Source of the DNA: Volvox africanus
Taxonomy: Eukaryota > Chlorophyta > Chlorophyceae > Chlamydomonadales > Volvocaceae
NCBI GenBank assembly: GCA_030268105.1
Contig: BSDZ01000094.1
Location: forward strand, 901,001 to 965,000
Direction: 5' to 3'
Length of the DNA stretch: 64,000 bases
The notes under the pieces were generated by a model, which saw only the letters and a program-made list of their open reading frames with translations, did no database searches and had not been told where the DNA came from. Below are positions 21,605-35,429 of this stretch, piece after piece. A program made the translations under genes and the position numbers. Every line of letters starts with the position of its first letter. The first letter of the stretch is position 1.

Positions 21605-22444
21605 TCAGGAACTAGTACCCGATAAGGGATTAGACACTATGTGCTGTCCGCGACTAGTCCTAACTTTGCCACCGTTGATTAAATGACCTGATGGTTAGTA
21701 AATATGCGTCCTTTACAAGTTTTCTCGATGGAGTGGCATAAGACGCAGGAGCATAGTGGACGGCCACTACGCTTAACTCTTTTAATGATGATGAAGTCAT
21801 TTTCGTTTATCAAGATTTAAGACACCCATATATTGGAGGTGTTATTGACGACCTTATTGCCGTTGTGAAGAGTGATAAGTATGGTGGAGTCGACTCCACA
21901 GTCGTCTGATTGCGTCAGGTTACTCTCGCTAATGAGAGTAAGCATCCCATCGTGGGCAGAATCCCCTTTAGTCGTCGAAGGACCCTTTGTGTGTTAGGGC
22001 CCAATGGGTGCAACGAAGTCTCTCGGAGACAGCACTATATAAACATTGGGTGCCGCGACATCACGACAGTACCGCGCGCGCACCGATATGGAGTCCAGCA
22101 CAATTGGCCGTTGTGCAATAGGGAACCTATCGCCTAAGGTACCTTGTCTGTCGTAACTATATGTCACACCAAAGGAGGGCGGAACTGTTGCGGAGCCTAT
22201 GGTTAATTTCGGCGTTCGTCCGCCGACATAAAGAACCCAAGCTTGGAGGGTGTAATATAATCCTATCAATGATAAGGGAAAACATCCATGAATTGCTTGT
22301 GAGGCCTTGGGTGCAATCGATTGCTACCACCGTGCAGTCTCTTGCGAAGATTCTGAGGTCGCAGCCCCCTAATACTTAATTAAATTGATGCATATGTCAT
22401 CCTGGGGCTTCCACCTATGTTCCCTGCTGAATTAAGATCCCTTC
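21605..22444 (+). pseudogene. decayed protease region of array unit 3
   Basis: Same frame breaks as unit 2; a few single-base differences such as aatgatgatg for aatgacgatg near 21785. Confidence 0.75.
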
Positions 22445-24386
22445 TTGTGTTCGAGCACAACCCGTTTCATAACCTATGTACAGGGTAACATTGCTATCGT
22501 AGAGCGGATGAAGCGGCAAGTGAGGGATCTGCTCGCAAAGGGTATGATTCGGCCCAGCACATCGCTATTTTCCGCATCGATATTGTTTGTCGGTAAGAAG
22601 GATGGGACGTTGCGTATGTGTATTGATTGAAGGGGCTTGAATGCGACTACGATTGAAACTCGCTACCCTTTGCCGCGCGTCGATGACCTGTTCGATAAGC
22701 TGAAAGGCTTAACTTCTTTTTCCTCGATTGACCTTCAACAAGGGTATAATCAGATACGCATCGTTGCCTCTGATAGTCCGAAAACCGCTTTCCAGACTCC
22801 CTTTGGTCACTTCGAGTACCCGGTCTTGTCAGTTGGACTTACTAATGCGCCCGCCACATTTCAAGCAATGATGGATCGCATGTTCAGACCGTATATCGAC
22901 AGGTGCATCGTTTGTTACTTGGATGATATTTTGATCTATTCCAAAACGCGTGAGGAGCATCTGAAGCATCTCGAGCTCGTGCTTGAGGTGATGAAGCGGG
23001 AGCAACTGTTTGCTAAACGCGCCAAGTGCTTTTGGGCGCAGCCGCAAGTGGAGTATTTGGGCCACATCGTGTCGGCCACTGGGGTCAGGATGGACCCACG
23101 GAAGGTAGCTGTGGTTCGCGAATGGCCCGCGCCTCAGAACCTCACCGAACTACGTCAGTTCTTGGGTTTGACTAACTACTTCCGTAAGTTTATTAAGAAT
23201 TACTCCATTATTGCGGCCCCGCTTACGAATTTGACGAAGAAAGGAGGTTTCGTTTCTCTTGAAGCCTGGACACCCGCGTGTCAGCGGGCATTCGAAGAGC
23301 TCAAACGAATTGTCGCCGACGACGTTACCCTCTCTTTTCCTGACTACTCGTTGCCTTTCCACATTGAAGTTGTATCGGATGCTTCCTTGCATGGAAGCGG
23401 CGCTGTATTGTTACAGGAAGGACGACCGATCCCCTTCACGAGTAAGAAGTTTTTGGGTGCGGAGGCCCGATATACAACTGGAGAGCAGGAGCTGTTGGCA
23501 GCTCTACATGCTTTGAAAGAATGGCGCTGTTACCTCGAGGGCCGCCCTTTTACACTGAAGACTGATCATAAGCCGCTGACATTCTTGCAGAGTGTCCCTA
23601 CGCTTAACCGACGACAAGCTCGATGGATGGAGAATCTATCTCGTTTCGACTGCACGTGGGAGTATATCGCCGGCAGGATTAATATTGCTGACGCCCTCAG
23701 TCGACATCCCTCATTGCATGCTGCTATTTTGGCAGCACCAGTCACTCGCTCGCGCAGTCAGGAGGTGCCGATCGCAACGGACCTTGCGCAGCGCCTCAAG
23801 GCGGCATATGAAGTGGATCCATGGTTCGCTTCACCCAACAATGTGGAACATTTGCAGAAGCGCAACGATTTGTGGATACGGCAGGATGGCTCGGCCACAC
23901 AAATCGTCGTGCCCAACGACGACGCTTTACGCTATGATATTCTTGCACGGTTCCACGAGGACCCGTTAGCAGGACATCCTGGAAGCACACGATTGGCAGA
24001 GCTTGTACGACGCTCATTCTGGTGGCCGCGCGTGGTGAAGGATGCGGAAAACTTCGTGCAAAGGTGCAGTTTATGTCAGCGCAATAAAGCACTATCCGGT
24101 AAGGGCCAGGGTTTATTACAACCTTTACCTATACCCGATGCCCCTTGGGAAAGTGTCTCTATGGACTTCGTAGTCGCGCTGCCCAAAACTGAGGGGGGAT
24201 ACGACTCGGTGTTCGTAATGGTCGATCGTTTGACCAAGATGGTTCATTTAGCTCCCTGCACCTCGTCTTGCACCGCTGAGCAAACAGCACGATTATTTTT
24301 TGATAATGTGGTCCGATTGCATGGCGTTCCTAAAAATGTGATATCCGATCGCGGCGGGCAATTCACGTCTAAGTTTTGGGAAGCGC
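22445..24386 (+). pseudogene. pol: pol of array unit 3: RT, RNase H, partial integrase
   Basis: Same RT stop as unit 2 (TGA 22628-22630); the rest is open to AAGCGC. Unlike unit 2 it keeps the Y haplotype DRMFRPYIDRC, then changes to H-type residues (FHIEV, IPFTSKKFLG, WMENLS). Its Y-to-H switch is therefore further downstream, between about 22925 and 23355. Confidence 0.85.
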
Positions 24387-25201
24387 TGTTGTATGCGGAC
24401 TCGATCACCGTTTACATTCATGAAGTCCGCGATGCATTTAAACATCATAATGCATAATACAAATATATTAGCATGATATACTCGAGTATATCTAGCTAAT
24501 CAGGCATGTCGCATTATCATCTACGACATCGCGCTGTCGGTCAACATGTTTGACTCGAAGCTGATAATTAATGCGCGATCTGTCCATTGGCATATTATAC
24601 CGCGTAATAATACTTTAAATGTTATTACCCAATTTACGTCACAAACCATACGCGTATGTGAGAAGGCGACAATCGCGATGGTTGGGTCGGCAACCGAATA
24701 TTGATATTCGGACCCTTGCATAATGCATGCGTTGCATTTAATAATATCACGGATGATACGATATTTAGAGCAGTGTTGGCAAGGTACTCACACTTGAGAT
24801 CGCAATCCAGTGAGACCTGTACTGCATTCCGATATCACGACGTGATAGGTGCGAGGACGGCCGCCTAGAGACCAAAGTCGGCGCGACGCTAACTTTGGAC
24901 TAGGTTCCCGAGTACTTAACTCTAATCAATACGCATACATACGATATAATCACTTATATTCGGCCTGAGCTATTCCAGCACGCCATCTGCAGCCGAGTGA
25001 TGAACATTGCCCACGGGGTCTGACGGCAGACTTAAATCCTGTAATTGAAGAACATTGTAAGTTGAATCTTTCCTTGTCATTGAGTCTTCCGCTGTCTGAT
25101 ATCTGCATTAGATTGCCTTGCTGTTCGTAAGCTTGGTTCGCACACAGCTAACACCCAGACGTGCAGAGCTAGTGCATGATACGAGAAGGAAGGATACAAC
25201 A
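24387..25201 (+). mobile_element. array LTR 4
   Basis: 5311 bp after LTR 3, 815 bp, same borders. Confidence 0.92.
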
Positions 25202-25637
25202 AATTTGGTAGCGAGACGGTTCGATTTACGGCTGTCTCATCGTTGCTGCTGAAGATTAGATCCTCGCACGATCAATCGGCGGCGAAGAGTGTCATGAGGT
25301 AACTTCGTCGGAAAGTTGATCTTGCTTTTCCTCTTTTAAAAGCTTACGATATCACATCAACTCATTAGATATTGCCTATAAGTGTGTTTATTGTGAGATC
25401 CTAAACTGCAAAGACAATTTCTGTTACCATCCTACTTGAAGTCGCTTTTGCACAAAGGTTGGATTTTGAATAAGTTCCGCTACGGAAGAGACATCGTTTT
25501 GGAAGTGACAACGTACTGGTGGATTACATTACCGTCTACGCCGGAGTGCTTTTCGAGCGAGTAACGATAGACGACGGGAAGCCTTTAAGGTATAGTCTTA
25601 CCTTGTCGTTATCCTGGTGAGGCTTTAATTGAGGTAC
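25202..25637 (+). other. untranslated leader of array unit 4
   Basis: Copy of the unit 2 leader, primer-binding site at 25206-25218. Confidence 0.6.
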
Positions 25638-26915
25638 ATGTCGCATAATCAACATTCTCCAAACATGGAAGAGGGCGAACGGGTCAATACTGATGCTTGC
25701 AATAAGGAACCGAAGTCTCCACTGATTACTGACAATTCACATAATTCTCAGCTCGATGCTCCCCAGTTGGTTGAATCTAATCCCATTCAGATTCCCGAGG
25801 GTACATCAAATCACGTATTATTCTCCGAAAGGGAAGAGGACGTGGCAATGGTGTCGCTGCAACAACTTATGGATGGAGGGTTCCCCGGTTTCGTCGTTCC
25901 AACGCCTCAATTTCATATCCCTCCCGCTGTGGAGCCCAAGACTATCGCAAACGCTGCCCGTGCCTATGTCCGCGACGCTAAAAGATATCTAAAGTTGGTA
26001 AAAGGTGGTGATCGCGACGACGTGAAGTGTCTTTTCATCGGGGCCACATTGAACGACGCCGCGCGGGAATGGTATGACCTTTGGACTACTGTACATGAGC
26101 CTTTTACGTTTGAGGAATTAACTAATGCACTCCTTGATCGTTTTGCTCCCGGAAATCAATCACAAGTGGCTGCCATGTACCGAGAATTACACGCAGGTAC
26201 TCATCGAATGCGACCCGGCGAATCGGTGGAGGATTATCGGTTGCGGTTCGAGGGTCTGACAGCACCCATGATTGGTTTTTCAGAAGCGGACTATATTTAT
26301 TGGTTCCAACGTGGTATTTCACTACAGCTGGCTAGAGCTAGCATTATGGATCCGACACTGGAAGAGACAACGTCGTATACGCAATGGGTTCAGATTGTCT
26401 GAGGCGCCGAAGTTCGCCTCAGGATGGGACAAGAACGTCCGGCATTATTAGCGCCATTATCAGTGGATACGACGCGAGATGCCTCCAATGATACTGATCC
26501 AACACCTGAGACTACTGGCGGTCCGTTACCACCGGCTTCTGTGTACCAGAATGGTACCCCATTGATCAGTCATGTACAGAATCCCGGCAACCAAGAAGCA
26601 AGCCTACGAGATTCACAAGTAATTGGGAACGTACGCAAGAAGAGGGGTATGTCACAAAATACCGTTGCATCACGGGGAGTCATATCGGCATCAAAGCGAT
26701 CAAAGACGGACAATCGATGGCTTGCCAAATGGGGATGCACTCAGACGGAGTTGGCACAACGACGACATCTGGGAGTCTGTTTTCGCTGCGCATCAGACCA
26801 TCTTACCAGGAACTGTCCACTTTTACCCCCGTTTGTCCCTGCGGAACTACGACCAGTGAACGAAGTACAGGATACGATTTCTGTTGAGGTAACCGAACCG
26901 CCTAAGTCGCGTTGA
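25638..26915 (+). pseudogene. gag: gag of array unit 4, one in-frame stop
   Basis: Identical by eye to units 2 and 3; TGA at 26400-26402. Confidence 0.85.
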
Positions 26916-27755
26916 TCAGGAACTAGTACCCGATAAGGGATTAGACACTATGTGCTGTCCGCGACTAGTCCTAACTTTGCCACCGTTGATTAAATGACCT
27001 GATGGTTAGTAAATATGCGTCCTTTACAAGTTTTCTCGATGGAGTGGCATAAGACGCAGGAGCATAGTGGACGGCCACTACGCTTAACTCTTTTAATGAC
27101 GATGAAGTCATTTTCGTTTATCAAGATTTAAGACACCCATATATTGGAGGTGTTATTGACGACCTTATTGCCGTTGTGAAGAGTGATAAGTATGGTGGAG
27201 TCGACTCCACAGTCGTCTGATTGCGTCAGGTTACTCTCGCTAATGAGAGTAAGCATCCCATCGTGGGCAGAATCCCCTTTAGTCGTCGAAGGACCCTTTG
27301 TGTGTTAGGGCCCAATGGGTGCAACGAAGTCTCTCGGAGACAGCACTATATAAACATTGGGTGCCGCGACATCACGACAGTACCGCGCGCGCACCGATAT
27401 GGAGTCCAGCACAATTGGCCGTTGTGCAATAGGGAACCTATCGCCTAAGGTACCTTGTCTGTCGTAACTATATGTCACACCAAAGGAGGGCGGAACTGTT
27501 GCGGAGCCTATGGTTAATTTCGGCGTTCGTCCGCCGACATAAAGAACCCAAGCTTGGAGGGTGTAATATAATCCTATCAATGATAAGGGAAAACATCCAT
27601 GAATTGCTTGTGAGGCCTTGGGTGCAATCAATTGCTACCACCGTGCAGTCTCTTGCGAAGATTCTGAGGTCGCAGCCCCCTAATACTTAATTAAATTGAT
27701 GCATATGTCATCCTGGGGCTTCCACCTATGTTCCCTGCTGAATTAAGATCCCTTC
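26916..27755 (+). pseudogene. decayed protease region of array unit 4
   Basis: Same frame breaks as the other units. Confidence 0.75.
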
Positions 27756-29697
27756 TTGTGTTCGAGCACAACCCGTTTCATAACCTATGTACAGGGTAAC
27801 ATTGCTATCGTAGAGCGGATGAAGCGGCAAGTGAGGGATCTGCTCGCAAAGGGTATGATTCGGCCCAGCACATCGCTATTTTCCGCATCGATATTGTTTG
27901 TCGGTAAGAAGGATGGGACGTTGCGTATGTGTATTGATTGAAGGGGCTTGAATGCGACTACGATTGAAACTCGCTACCCTTTGCCGCGCGTCGATGACCT
28001 GTTCGATAAGCTGAAAGGCTTAACTTCTTTTTCCTCGATTGACCTTCAACAAGGGTATAATCAGATACGCATCGTTGCCTCTGATAGTCCGAAAACCGCT
28101 TTCCAGACTCCCTTTGGTCACTTCGAGTACCCGGTCTTGTCAGTTGGACTTACTAATGCGCCCGCCACATTTCAAGCAATGATGGATCGCATGTTCAGAC
28201 CGTATATCGACAGGTGCATCGTTTGTTACTTGGATGATATTTTGATCTATTCCAAAACGCGCGAGGAGCATCTGAAGCATCTCGAGCTCGTGCTTGAGGT
28301 GATGAAGCGGGAGCAACTGTTTGCTAAACGCGCCAAGTGCTTTTGGGCGCAGCCGCAAGTGGAGTATTTGGGCCACATCGTGTCGGCCACTGGGGTCAGG
28401 ATGGACCCACGGAAGGTAGCTGTGGTTCGCGAATGGCCCGCGCCTCAGAACCTCACCGAACTACGTCAGTTCTTGGGTTTGACTAACTACTTCCGTAAGT
28501 TTATTAAGAATTACTCCATTATTGCGGCCCCGCTTACGAATTTGACGAAGAAAGGAGGTTTCGTTTCTCTTGAAGCCTGGACACCCGCGTGTCAGCGGGC
28601 ATTCGAAGAGCTCAAACGAATTGTCGCCGACGACGTTACCCTCTCTTTTCCTGACTACTCGTTGCCTTTCCACATTGAAGTTGTATCGGATGCTTCCTTG
28701 CATGGAAGCGGCGCTGTATTGTTACAGGAAGGACGACCGATCCCCTTCACGAGTAAGAAGTTTTTGGGTGCGGAGGCCCGATATACAACTGGAGAGCAGG
28801 AGCTGTTGGCAGCTCTACATGCTTTGAAAGAATGGCGCTGTTACCTCGAGGGCCGCCCTTTTACACTGAAGACTGATCATAAGCCGCTGACATTCTTGCA
28901 GAGTGTCCCTACGCTTAACCGACGACAAGCTCGATGGATGGAGAATCTATCTCGTTTCGACTGCACGTGGGAGTATATCGCCGGCAGGATTAATATTGCT
29001 GACGCCCTCAGTCGACATCCCTCATTGCATGCTGCTATTTTGGCAGCACCAGTCACTCGCTCGCGCAGTCAGGAGGTGCCGATCGCAACGGACCTTGCGC
29101 AGCGCCTCAAGGCGGCATATGAAGTGGATCCATGGTTCGCTTCACCCAACAATGTGGAACATTTGCAGAAGCGCAACGATTTGTGGATACGGCAGGATGG
29201 CTCGGCCACACAAATCGTCGTGCCCAACGACGACGCTTTACGCTACGATATTCTTGCACGGTTCCACGAGGACCCGTTAGCAGGACATCCTGGAAGCACG
29301 CGATTGGCAGAGCTTGTACGACGCTCATTCTGGTGGCCGCGCGTGGTGAAGGATGCGGAAAACTTCGTGCAAAGGTGCAGTTTATGTCAGCGCAATAAAG
29401 CACTATCCGGTAAGGGCCAGGGTTTATTACAACCTTTACCTATACCCGATGCCCCTTGGGAAAGTGTCTCTATGGACTTCGTAGTCGCGCTGCCCAAAAC
29501 TGAGGGGGGATACGACTCGGTGTTCGTAATGGTCGATCGTTTGACCAAGATGGTTCATTTAGCTCCCTGCACCTCGTCTTGCACCGCTGAGCAAACAGCA
29601 CGATTATTTTTTGATAATGTGGTCCGATTGCATGGCGTTCCTAAAAATGTGATATCCGATCGCGGCGGGCAATTCACGTCTAAGTTTTGGGAAGCGC
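27756..29697 (+). pseudogene. pol: pol of array unit 4: RT, RNase H, partial integrase
   Basis: Same structure and the same Y/H mosaic as unit 3 (Y-type DRMFRPYIDRC, H-type FHIEV and WMENLS), with TGA at 27939-27941 in the RT. Its near identity to unit 3 suggests the latest duplication copied this mosaic as a block. Confidence 0.85.
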
Positions 29698-30512
29698 TGT
29701 TGTATGCGGACTCGATCACCGTTTACATTCATGAAGTCCGCGATGCATTTAAACATCATAATGCATAATACAAATATATTAGCATGATATACTCGAGTAT
29801 ATCTAGCTAATCAGGCATGTCGCATTATCATCTACGACATCGCGCTGTCGGTCAACATGTTTGACTCGAAGCTGATAATTAATGCGCGATCTGTCCATTG
29901 GCATATTATACCGCGTAATAATACTTTAAATGTTATTACCCAATTTACGTCACAAACCATATGCGTATGTGAGAAGGCGACAATCGCGATGGTTGGGTCG
30001 GCAACCGAATATTGATATTCGGACCCTTGCATAATGCATGCGTTGCATTTAATAATATCACGGATGATACGATATTTAGAGCAGTGTTGGCAAGGTACTC
30101 ACACTTGAGATCGCAATCCAGTGAGACCTGTACTGCATTCCGATATCACGACGTGATAGGTGCGAGGACGGCCGCCTAGAGACCAAAGTCGGCGCGACGC
30201 TAACTTTGGACTAGGTTCCCGAGTACTTAACTCTAATCAATACGCATACATACGATATAATCACTTATATTCGGCCTGAGCTATTCCAGCACGCCATCTG
30301 CAGCCGAGTGATGAACATTGCCCACGGGGTCTGACGGCAGACTTAAATCCTGTAATTGAAGAACATTGTAAGTTGAATCTTTCCTTGTCATTGAGTCTTC
30401 CGCTGTCTGATATCTGCATTAGATTGCCTTGCTGTTCGTAAGCTTGGTTCGCACACAGCTAACACCCAGACGTGCAGAGCTAGTGCATGATACGAGAAGG
30501 AAGGATACAACA
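29698..30512 (+). mobile_element. array LTR 5
   Basis: 5311 bp after LTR 4, 815 bp. This is the 5' LTR of the last unit, the one that keeps the complete Y 3' half. Confidence 0.92.
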
Positions 30513-30948
30513 AATTTGGTAGCGAGACGGTTCGATTTACAGCTGTCTCATCGTTGCTGCTGAAGATTAGATCCTCGCACGATCAATCGGCGGCGAAGAG
30601 TGTCATGAGGTAACTTCGTCGGAAAGTTGATCTTGCTTTTCCTCTTTTAAAAGCTTACGATATCACATCAACTCATTAGATATTGCCTATAAGTGTGTTT
30701 ATTGTGAGATCCTAAACTGCAAAGACAATTTCTGTTACCATCCTACTTGAAGTCGCTTTTGCACAAAGGTTGGATTTTGAATAAGTTCCGCTACGGAAGA
30801 GACATCGTTTTGGAAGTGACAACGTACTGGTGGATTACATTACCGTCTACGCCGGAGTGCTTTTCGAGCGAGTAACGATAGACGACGGGAAGCCTTTAAG
30901 GTATAGTCTTACCCTGTCGTTATCCTGGTGAGGCTTTAATTGAGGTAC
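30513..30948 (+). other. untranslated leader of array unit 5
   Basis: Copy of the unit 2 leader with small changes (gatttacagctg for gatttacggctg, accctgtcg for accttgtcg). Confidence 0.6.
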
Positions 30949-32226
30949 ATGTCGCATAATCAACATTCTCCAAACATGGAAGAGGGCGAACGGGTCAATA
31001 CTGATGCTTGCAATAAGGAACCGAAGTCTCCACTGATTACTGACAATTCACATAATTCTCAGCTCGATGCTCCCCAGTTGGTTGAATCTAATCCCATTCA
31101 GATTCCCGAGGGTACATCAAATCACGTATTATTCTCCGAAAGGGAAGAGGACGTGGCAATGGTGTCGCTGCAACAACTTATGGATGGAGGGTTCCCCGGT
31201 TTCGTCGTTCCAACGCCTCAATTTCATATCCCTCCCGCTGTGGAGCCCAAGACTATCGCAAACGCTGCCCGTGCCTATGTCCGCGACGCTAAAAGATATC
31301 TAAAGTTGGTAAAAGGTGGTGATCGCGACGACGTGAAGTGTCTTTTCATCGGGGCCACATTGAACGACGCCGCGCGGGAATGGTATGACCTTTGGACTAC
31401 TGTACATGAGCCTTTTACGTTTGAGGAATTAACTAATGCACTCCTTGATCGTTTTGCTCCCGGAAATCAATCACAAGTGGCTGCCATGTACCGAGAATTA
31501 CACGCAGGTACTCATCGAATGCGACCCGGCGAATCGGTGGAGGATTATCGGTTGCGGTTCGAGGGTCTGACAGCACCCATGATTGGTTTTTCAGAAGCGG
31601 ACTATATTTATTGGTTCCAACGTGGTATTTCACTACAGCTGGCTAGAGCTAGCATTATGGATCCGACACTGGAAGAGACAACGTCGTATACGCAATGGGT
31701 TCAGATTGTCTGAGGCGCCGAAGTTCGCCTCAGGATGGGACAAGAACGTCCGGCATTATTAGCGCCATTATCAGTGGATACGACGCGAGATGCCTCCAAT
31801 GATACTGATCCAACACCTGAGACTACTGGCGGTCCGTTACCACCGGCTTCTGTGTACCAGAATGGTACCCCATTGATCAGTCATGTACAGAATCCCGGCA
31901 ACCAAGAAGCAAGCCTACGAGATTCACAAGTAATTGGGAACGTACGCAAGAAGAGGGGTATGTCACAAAATACCGTTGCATCACGGGGAGTCATATCGGC
32001 ATCAAAGCGATCAAAGACGGACAATCGATGGCTTGCCAAATGGGGATGCACTCAGACGGAGTTGGCACAACGACGACATCTGGGAGTCTGTTTTCGCTGC
32101 GCATCAGACCATCTTACCAGGAACTGTCCACTTTTACCCCCGTTTGTCCCTGCGGAACTACGACCAGTGAACGAAGTACAGGATACGATTTCTGTTGAGG
32201 TAACCGAACCGCCTAAGTCGCGTTGA
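30949..32226 (+). pseudogene. gag: gag of array unit 5, one in-frame stop
   Basis: Same protein and the same TGA (31711-31713) as the other units. Confidence 0.85.
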
Positions 32227-33066
32227 TCAGGAACTAGTACCCGATAAGGGATTAGACACTATGTGCTGTCCGCGACTAGTCCTAACTTTGCCACCGTTGA
32301 TTAAATGACCTGATGGTTAGTAAATATGCGTCCTTTACAAGTTTTCTCGATGGAGTGGCATAAGACGCAGGAGCATAGTGGACGGCCACTACGCTTAACT
32401 CTTTTAATGACGATGAAGTCATTTTCGTTTATCAAGATTTAAGACACCCATATATTGGAGGTGTTATTGACGACCTTATTGCCGTTGTGAAGAGTGATAA
32501 GTATGGTGGAGTCGACTCCACAGTCGTCTGATTGCGTCAGGTTACTCTCGCTAATGAGAGTAAGCATCCCATCGTGGGCAGAATCCCCTTTAGTCGTCGA
32601 AGGACCCTTTGTGTGTTAGGGCCCAATGGGTGCAACGAAGTCTCTCGGAGACAGCACTATATAAACATTGGGTGCCGCGACATCACAACAGTACCGCGCG
32701 CGCACTGATATGGAGTCCAGCACAATTGGCCGTTGTGCAATAGGGAACCTATCGCCTAAGGTACCTTGTCTGTCGTAACTATATGTCACACCAAAGGAGG
32801 GCGGAACTGTTGCGGAGCCTATGGTTAATTTCGGCGTTCGTCCGCCGACATAAAGAACCCAAGCTTGGAGGGTGTAATATAATCCTATCAATGATAAGGG
32901 AAAACATCCATGAATTGCTTGTGAGGCCTTGGGTGCAATCAATTGCTACCACCGTGCAGTCTCTTGCGAAGATTCTGAGGTCGCAGCCCCCTAATACTTA
33001 ATTAAATTGATGCATATGTCATCCTGGGGCTTCCACCTATGTTCCCTGCTGAATTAAGATCCCTTC
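32227..33066 (+). pseudogene. decayed protease region of array unit 5
   Basis: Same decay; it differs by a few CpG-type changes (cacaacagtacc and cactgatatgg near 32686-32710). Confidence 0.75.
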
Positions 33067-34538
33067 TTGTGTTCGAGCACAACCCGTTTCATAACCTATG
33101 TACAGGGTAACATTGCTATCGTAGAGCGGATGAAGCGGCAAGTGAGGGATCTGCTCGCAAAGGGTATGATTCGGCCCAGCACATCGCTATTTTCCGCATC
33201 GATATTGTTTGTCGGTAAGAAGGATGGGACGTTGCGTATGTGTATTGATTGAAGGGGCTTGAATGCGACTACGATTGAAACTCGCTACCCTTTGCCGCGC
33301 GTCGATGACCTGTTCGATAAGCTGAAAGGCTTAACTTCTTTTTCCTCGATTGACCTTCAACAAGGGTATAATCAGATACGCATCGTTGCCTCTGATAGTC
33401 CGAAAACCGCTTTCCAGACTCCCTTTGGTCACTTCGAGTACCCGGTCTTGTCAGTTGGACTTACTAATGCGCCCGCCACATTTCAAGCAATGATGGATCG
33501 CATGTTCAGACCGTATATCGACAGGTGCATCGTTTGTTACTTGGATGATATTTTGATCTATTCCAAAACGCGCGAGGAGCATCTGAAGCATCTCGAGCTC
33601 GTGCTTGAGGTGATGAAGCGGGAGCAACTGTTTGCTAAACGCGCCAAGTGCTTTTGGGCGCAGCCGCAAGTGGAGTATTTGGGCCACATCGTGTCGGCCA
33701 CTGGGGTCAGGATGGACCCACGGAAGGTAGCTGTGGTTCGCGAATGGCCCGCGCCTCAGAACCTCACCGAACTATGTCAGTTCTTGGGTTTGACTAACTA
33801 CTTCCGTAAGTTTATTAAGAATTACTCCATTATTGCGGCCCCGCTTACGAATTTGACGAAGAAAGGAGGTTTCGTTTCTCTTGAAGCCTGGACACGCGCG
33901 TGTCAGCGGGCATTCGAAGAGCTCAAACGAATCGTCGCCGACGACGTTACCCTCTCTTTTCCTGACTACTCGTTGCCTTTCCGTGTTGAAGTTATATCGG
34001 ATGCTTCCTTGCATGGAAGCGGCGCTGTATTGTTACAGGAAGGACGACGGATCGCCTTCACGAGTAAGAAGTTTTCGGGTGCGGAGGCCCGATATACAAC
34101 TGGAGAGCAGGAGCTGTTGGCAGCTCTACATGCTTTGAAGGAATGGCGCTGTTACCTCGAAGGCCGCCCTTTTACGCTGAAGACTGATCATAAGCCGCTG
34201 ACATTCTTGCAGAGTGTCCCTACGCTTAACCGACGACAAGCTCGATGGATGGAGTATCTATCTCGTTTCGACTGTACTTGGGAGTATATCGCCGGCAGGA
34301 TTAATATTGCTGACGCCCTCAGTCGACATCCCTCATTGCATGTTGCTATTTTGGCAGCACCGGTTACTCGTTCGCGCAGCCAGGAGGTGCCGATAGCAGC
34401 GGACCTTGCGCAGCGCCTCAAGGCGGCATATGAAGTGGATCCATGGTTCGCTTCACCCAACAATGTGGAACATTTGCAGAAGCGCAACGATTTGTGGATA
34501 CGGCAGCATGGCTCGACCACACAAATCGTAGTGCCCAA
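33067..34538 (+). pseudogene. pol: pol 5' part of the last Y unit (RT, RNase H), cut by element B
   Basis: TGA in the RT at 33250-33252 as in the other units. Downstream it keeps the residues also found in families B and D ([23 protein letters not shown]) and not the H residues, so this is the unrecombined Y pol. It ends at the CCCAA target duplication of element B (34534-34538) and continues at 41738. Confidence 0.85.
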
Positions 34539-35361
34539 TGTTGTGCTACGGTTCATTTTCCGCCGACGCGTAGGTCGACGCGATCCTACTAGGTGAAGTG
34601 CTTTTGTGATGAACGCATTACATATGAATGAATCTGCATTATATAAATGTATTCGTATACATTTATATATGCATTTAGCATGGCATCATTATCCATCGCG
34701 ACATCGTATCATGGCAAATCCGCCTAGCATGCATGAATGCCCGAAGCATTAAAGTGCGCAGTATGCTCGTGTTACGAAACAATAAGTAATATTATTCGAT
34801 ATAATATTACTTCATTACAGCACACGCTGAGAGCGCCGCACTCGTCGCGATGCATGCCCTGCAACCGGATATCGTTATCCGGACCCTTGCATCATGCGAA
34901 TGCCGGAAAGGCTTATACGTTGTTATGCGTAGACATCGCCTATACGCAGTAGGGTTGTCACATCTAGGATCGGCCTCCTAATGTGAATCGTACAGCACTG
35001 CAATGCTGCCAGTATAACAGATGCGAGGACGGCTAAGCTAGACGAGACATTCGATACCGGAGAACACTCGTGTGTTCTACATCATAATTGTTATACACAT
35101 TTCTACTTAGCCCGAGCTAAGCCTGAACTTCGCTAATCACCGCCGCGTGATGATTGCTTGCTTCCGGCGCTGACGGCGATTTCGTCCATTGCATCATTCC
35201 GATCTGAAGACTGTAAGTTCTATCTCTCTTCGTCTTGAAGTCTTCTGCTGTCTCTGTTTGCTCGCGCTTGCCTTGCTGTACTTGCAAGTGCTCGCGCATC
35301 GGTGTCGATAATCTCCAGATGTGCAGATACTTATGAGCAAACGCGAACGAGAGGTACAACA
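34539..35361 (+). mobile_element. 5' LTR of element B (823 bp)
   Basis: TGTTGTGCTACGG to GAGAGGTACAACA. It shares only termini and short motifs (TGCGAGGACGGC, acccttgcat) with family A LTRs, but the same order of hairpins: 34645-34664, 34784-34812, 34865-34882, 34958-34986, 35061-35078. A GTAAGT site at 35213-35218 is placed as in family A. Confidence 0.92.
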
Positions 35362-35363
35362 AA

Positions 35364-35376
35364 TTGGTAGCGAGAC
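35364..35376 (+). promoter_or_regulatory. primer-binding site of element B
   Basis: tggtagcgagacc shortly after the LTR end, the same class of site as in family A. Confidence 0.65.
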
Positions 35377-35429
35377 CAGGTTCGTTGCCTAACTGTCTCT
35401 CTTTGTCTAATCGGAAGTAGGTTCTTTCT

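Noticed and set aside
13765..30512. CRISPR-like or satellite array from regular repeats
   Set aside because: The repeat unit is a 5311-bp retrotransposon with LTR, gag and pol; there are no short repeats with unique spacers.
13765..34538. Array formed by ordinary LTR-LTR unequal crossover
   Set aside because: That would leave complete internal regions with polypurine tracts between LTRs; here each inner unit stops at the AGCGC insertion point and lacks the integrase end.
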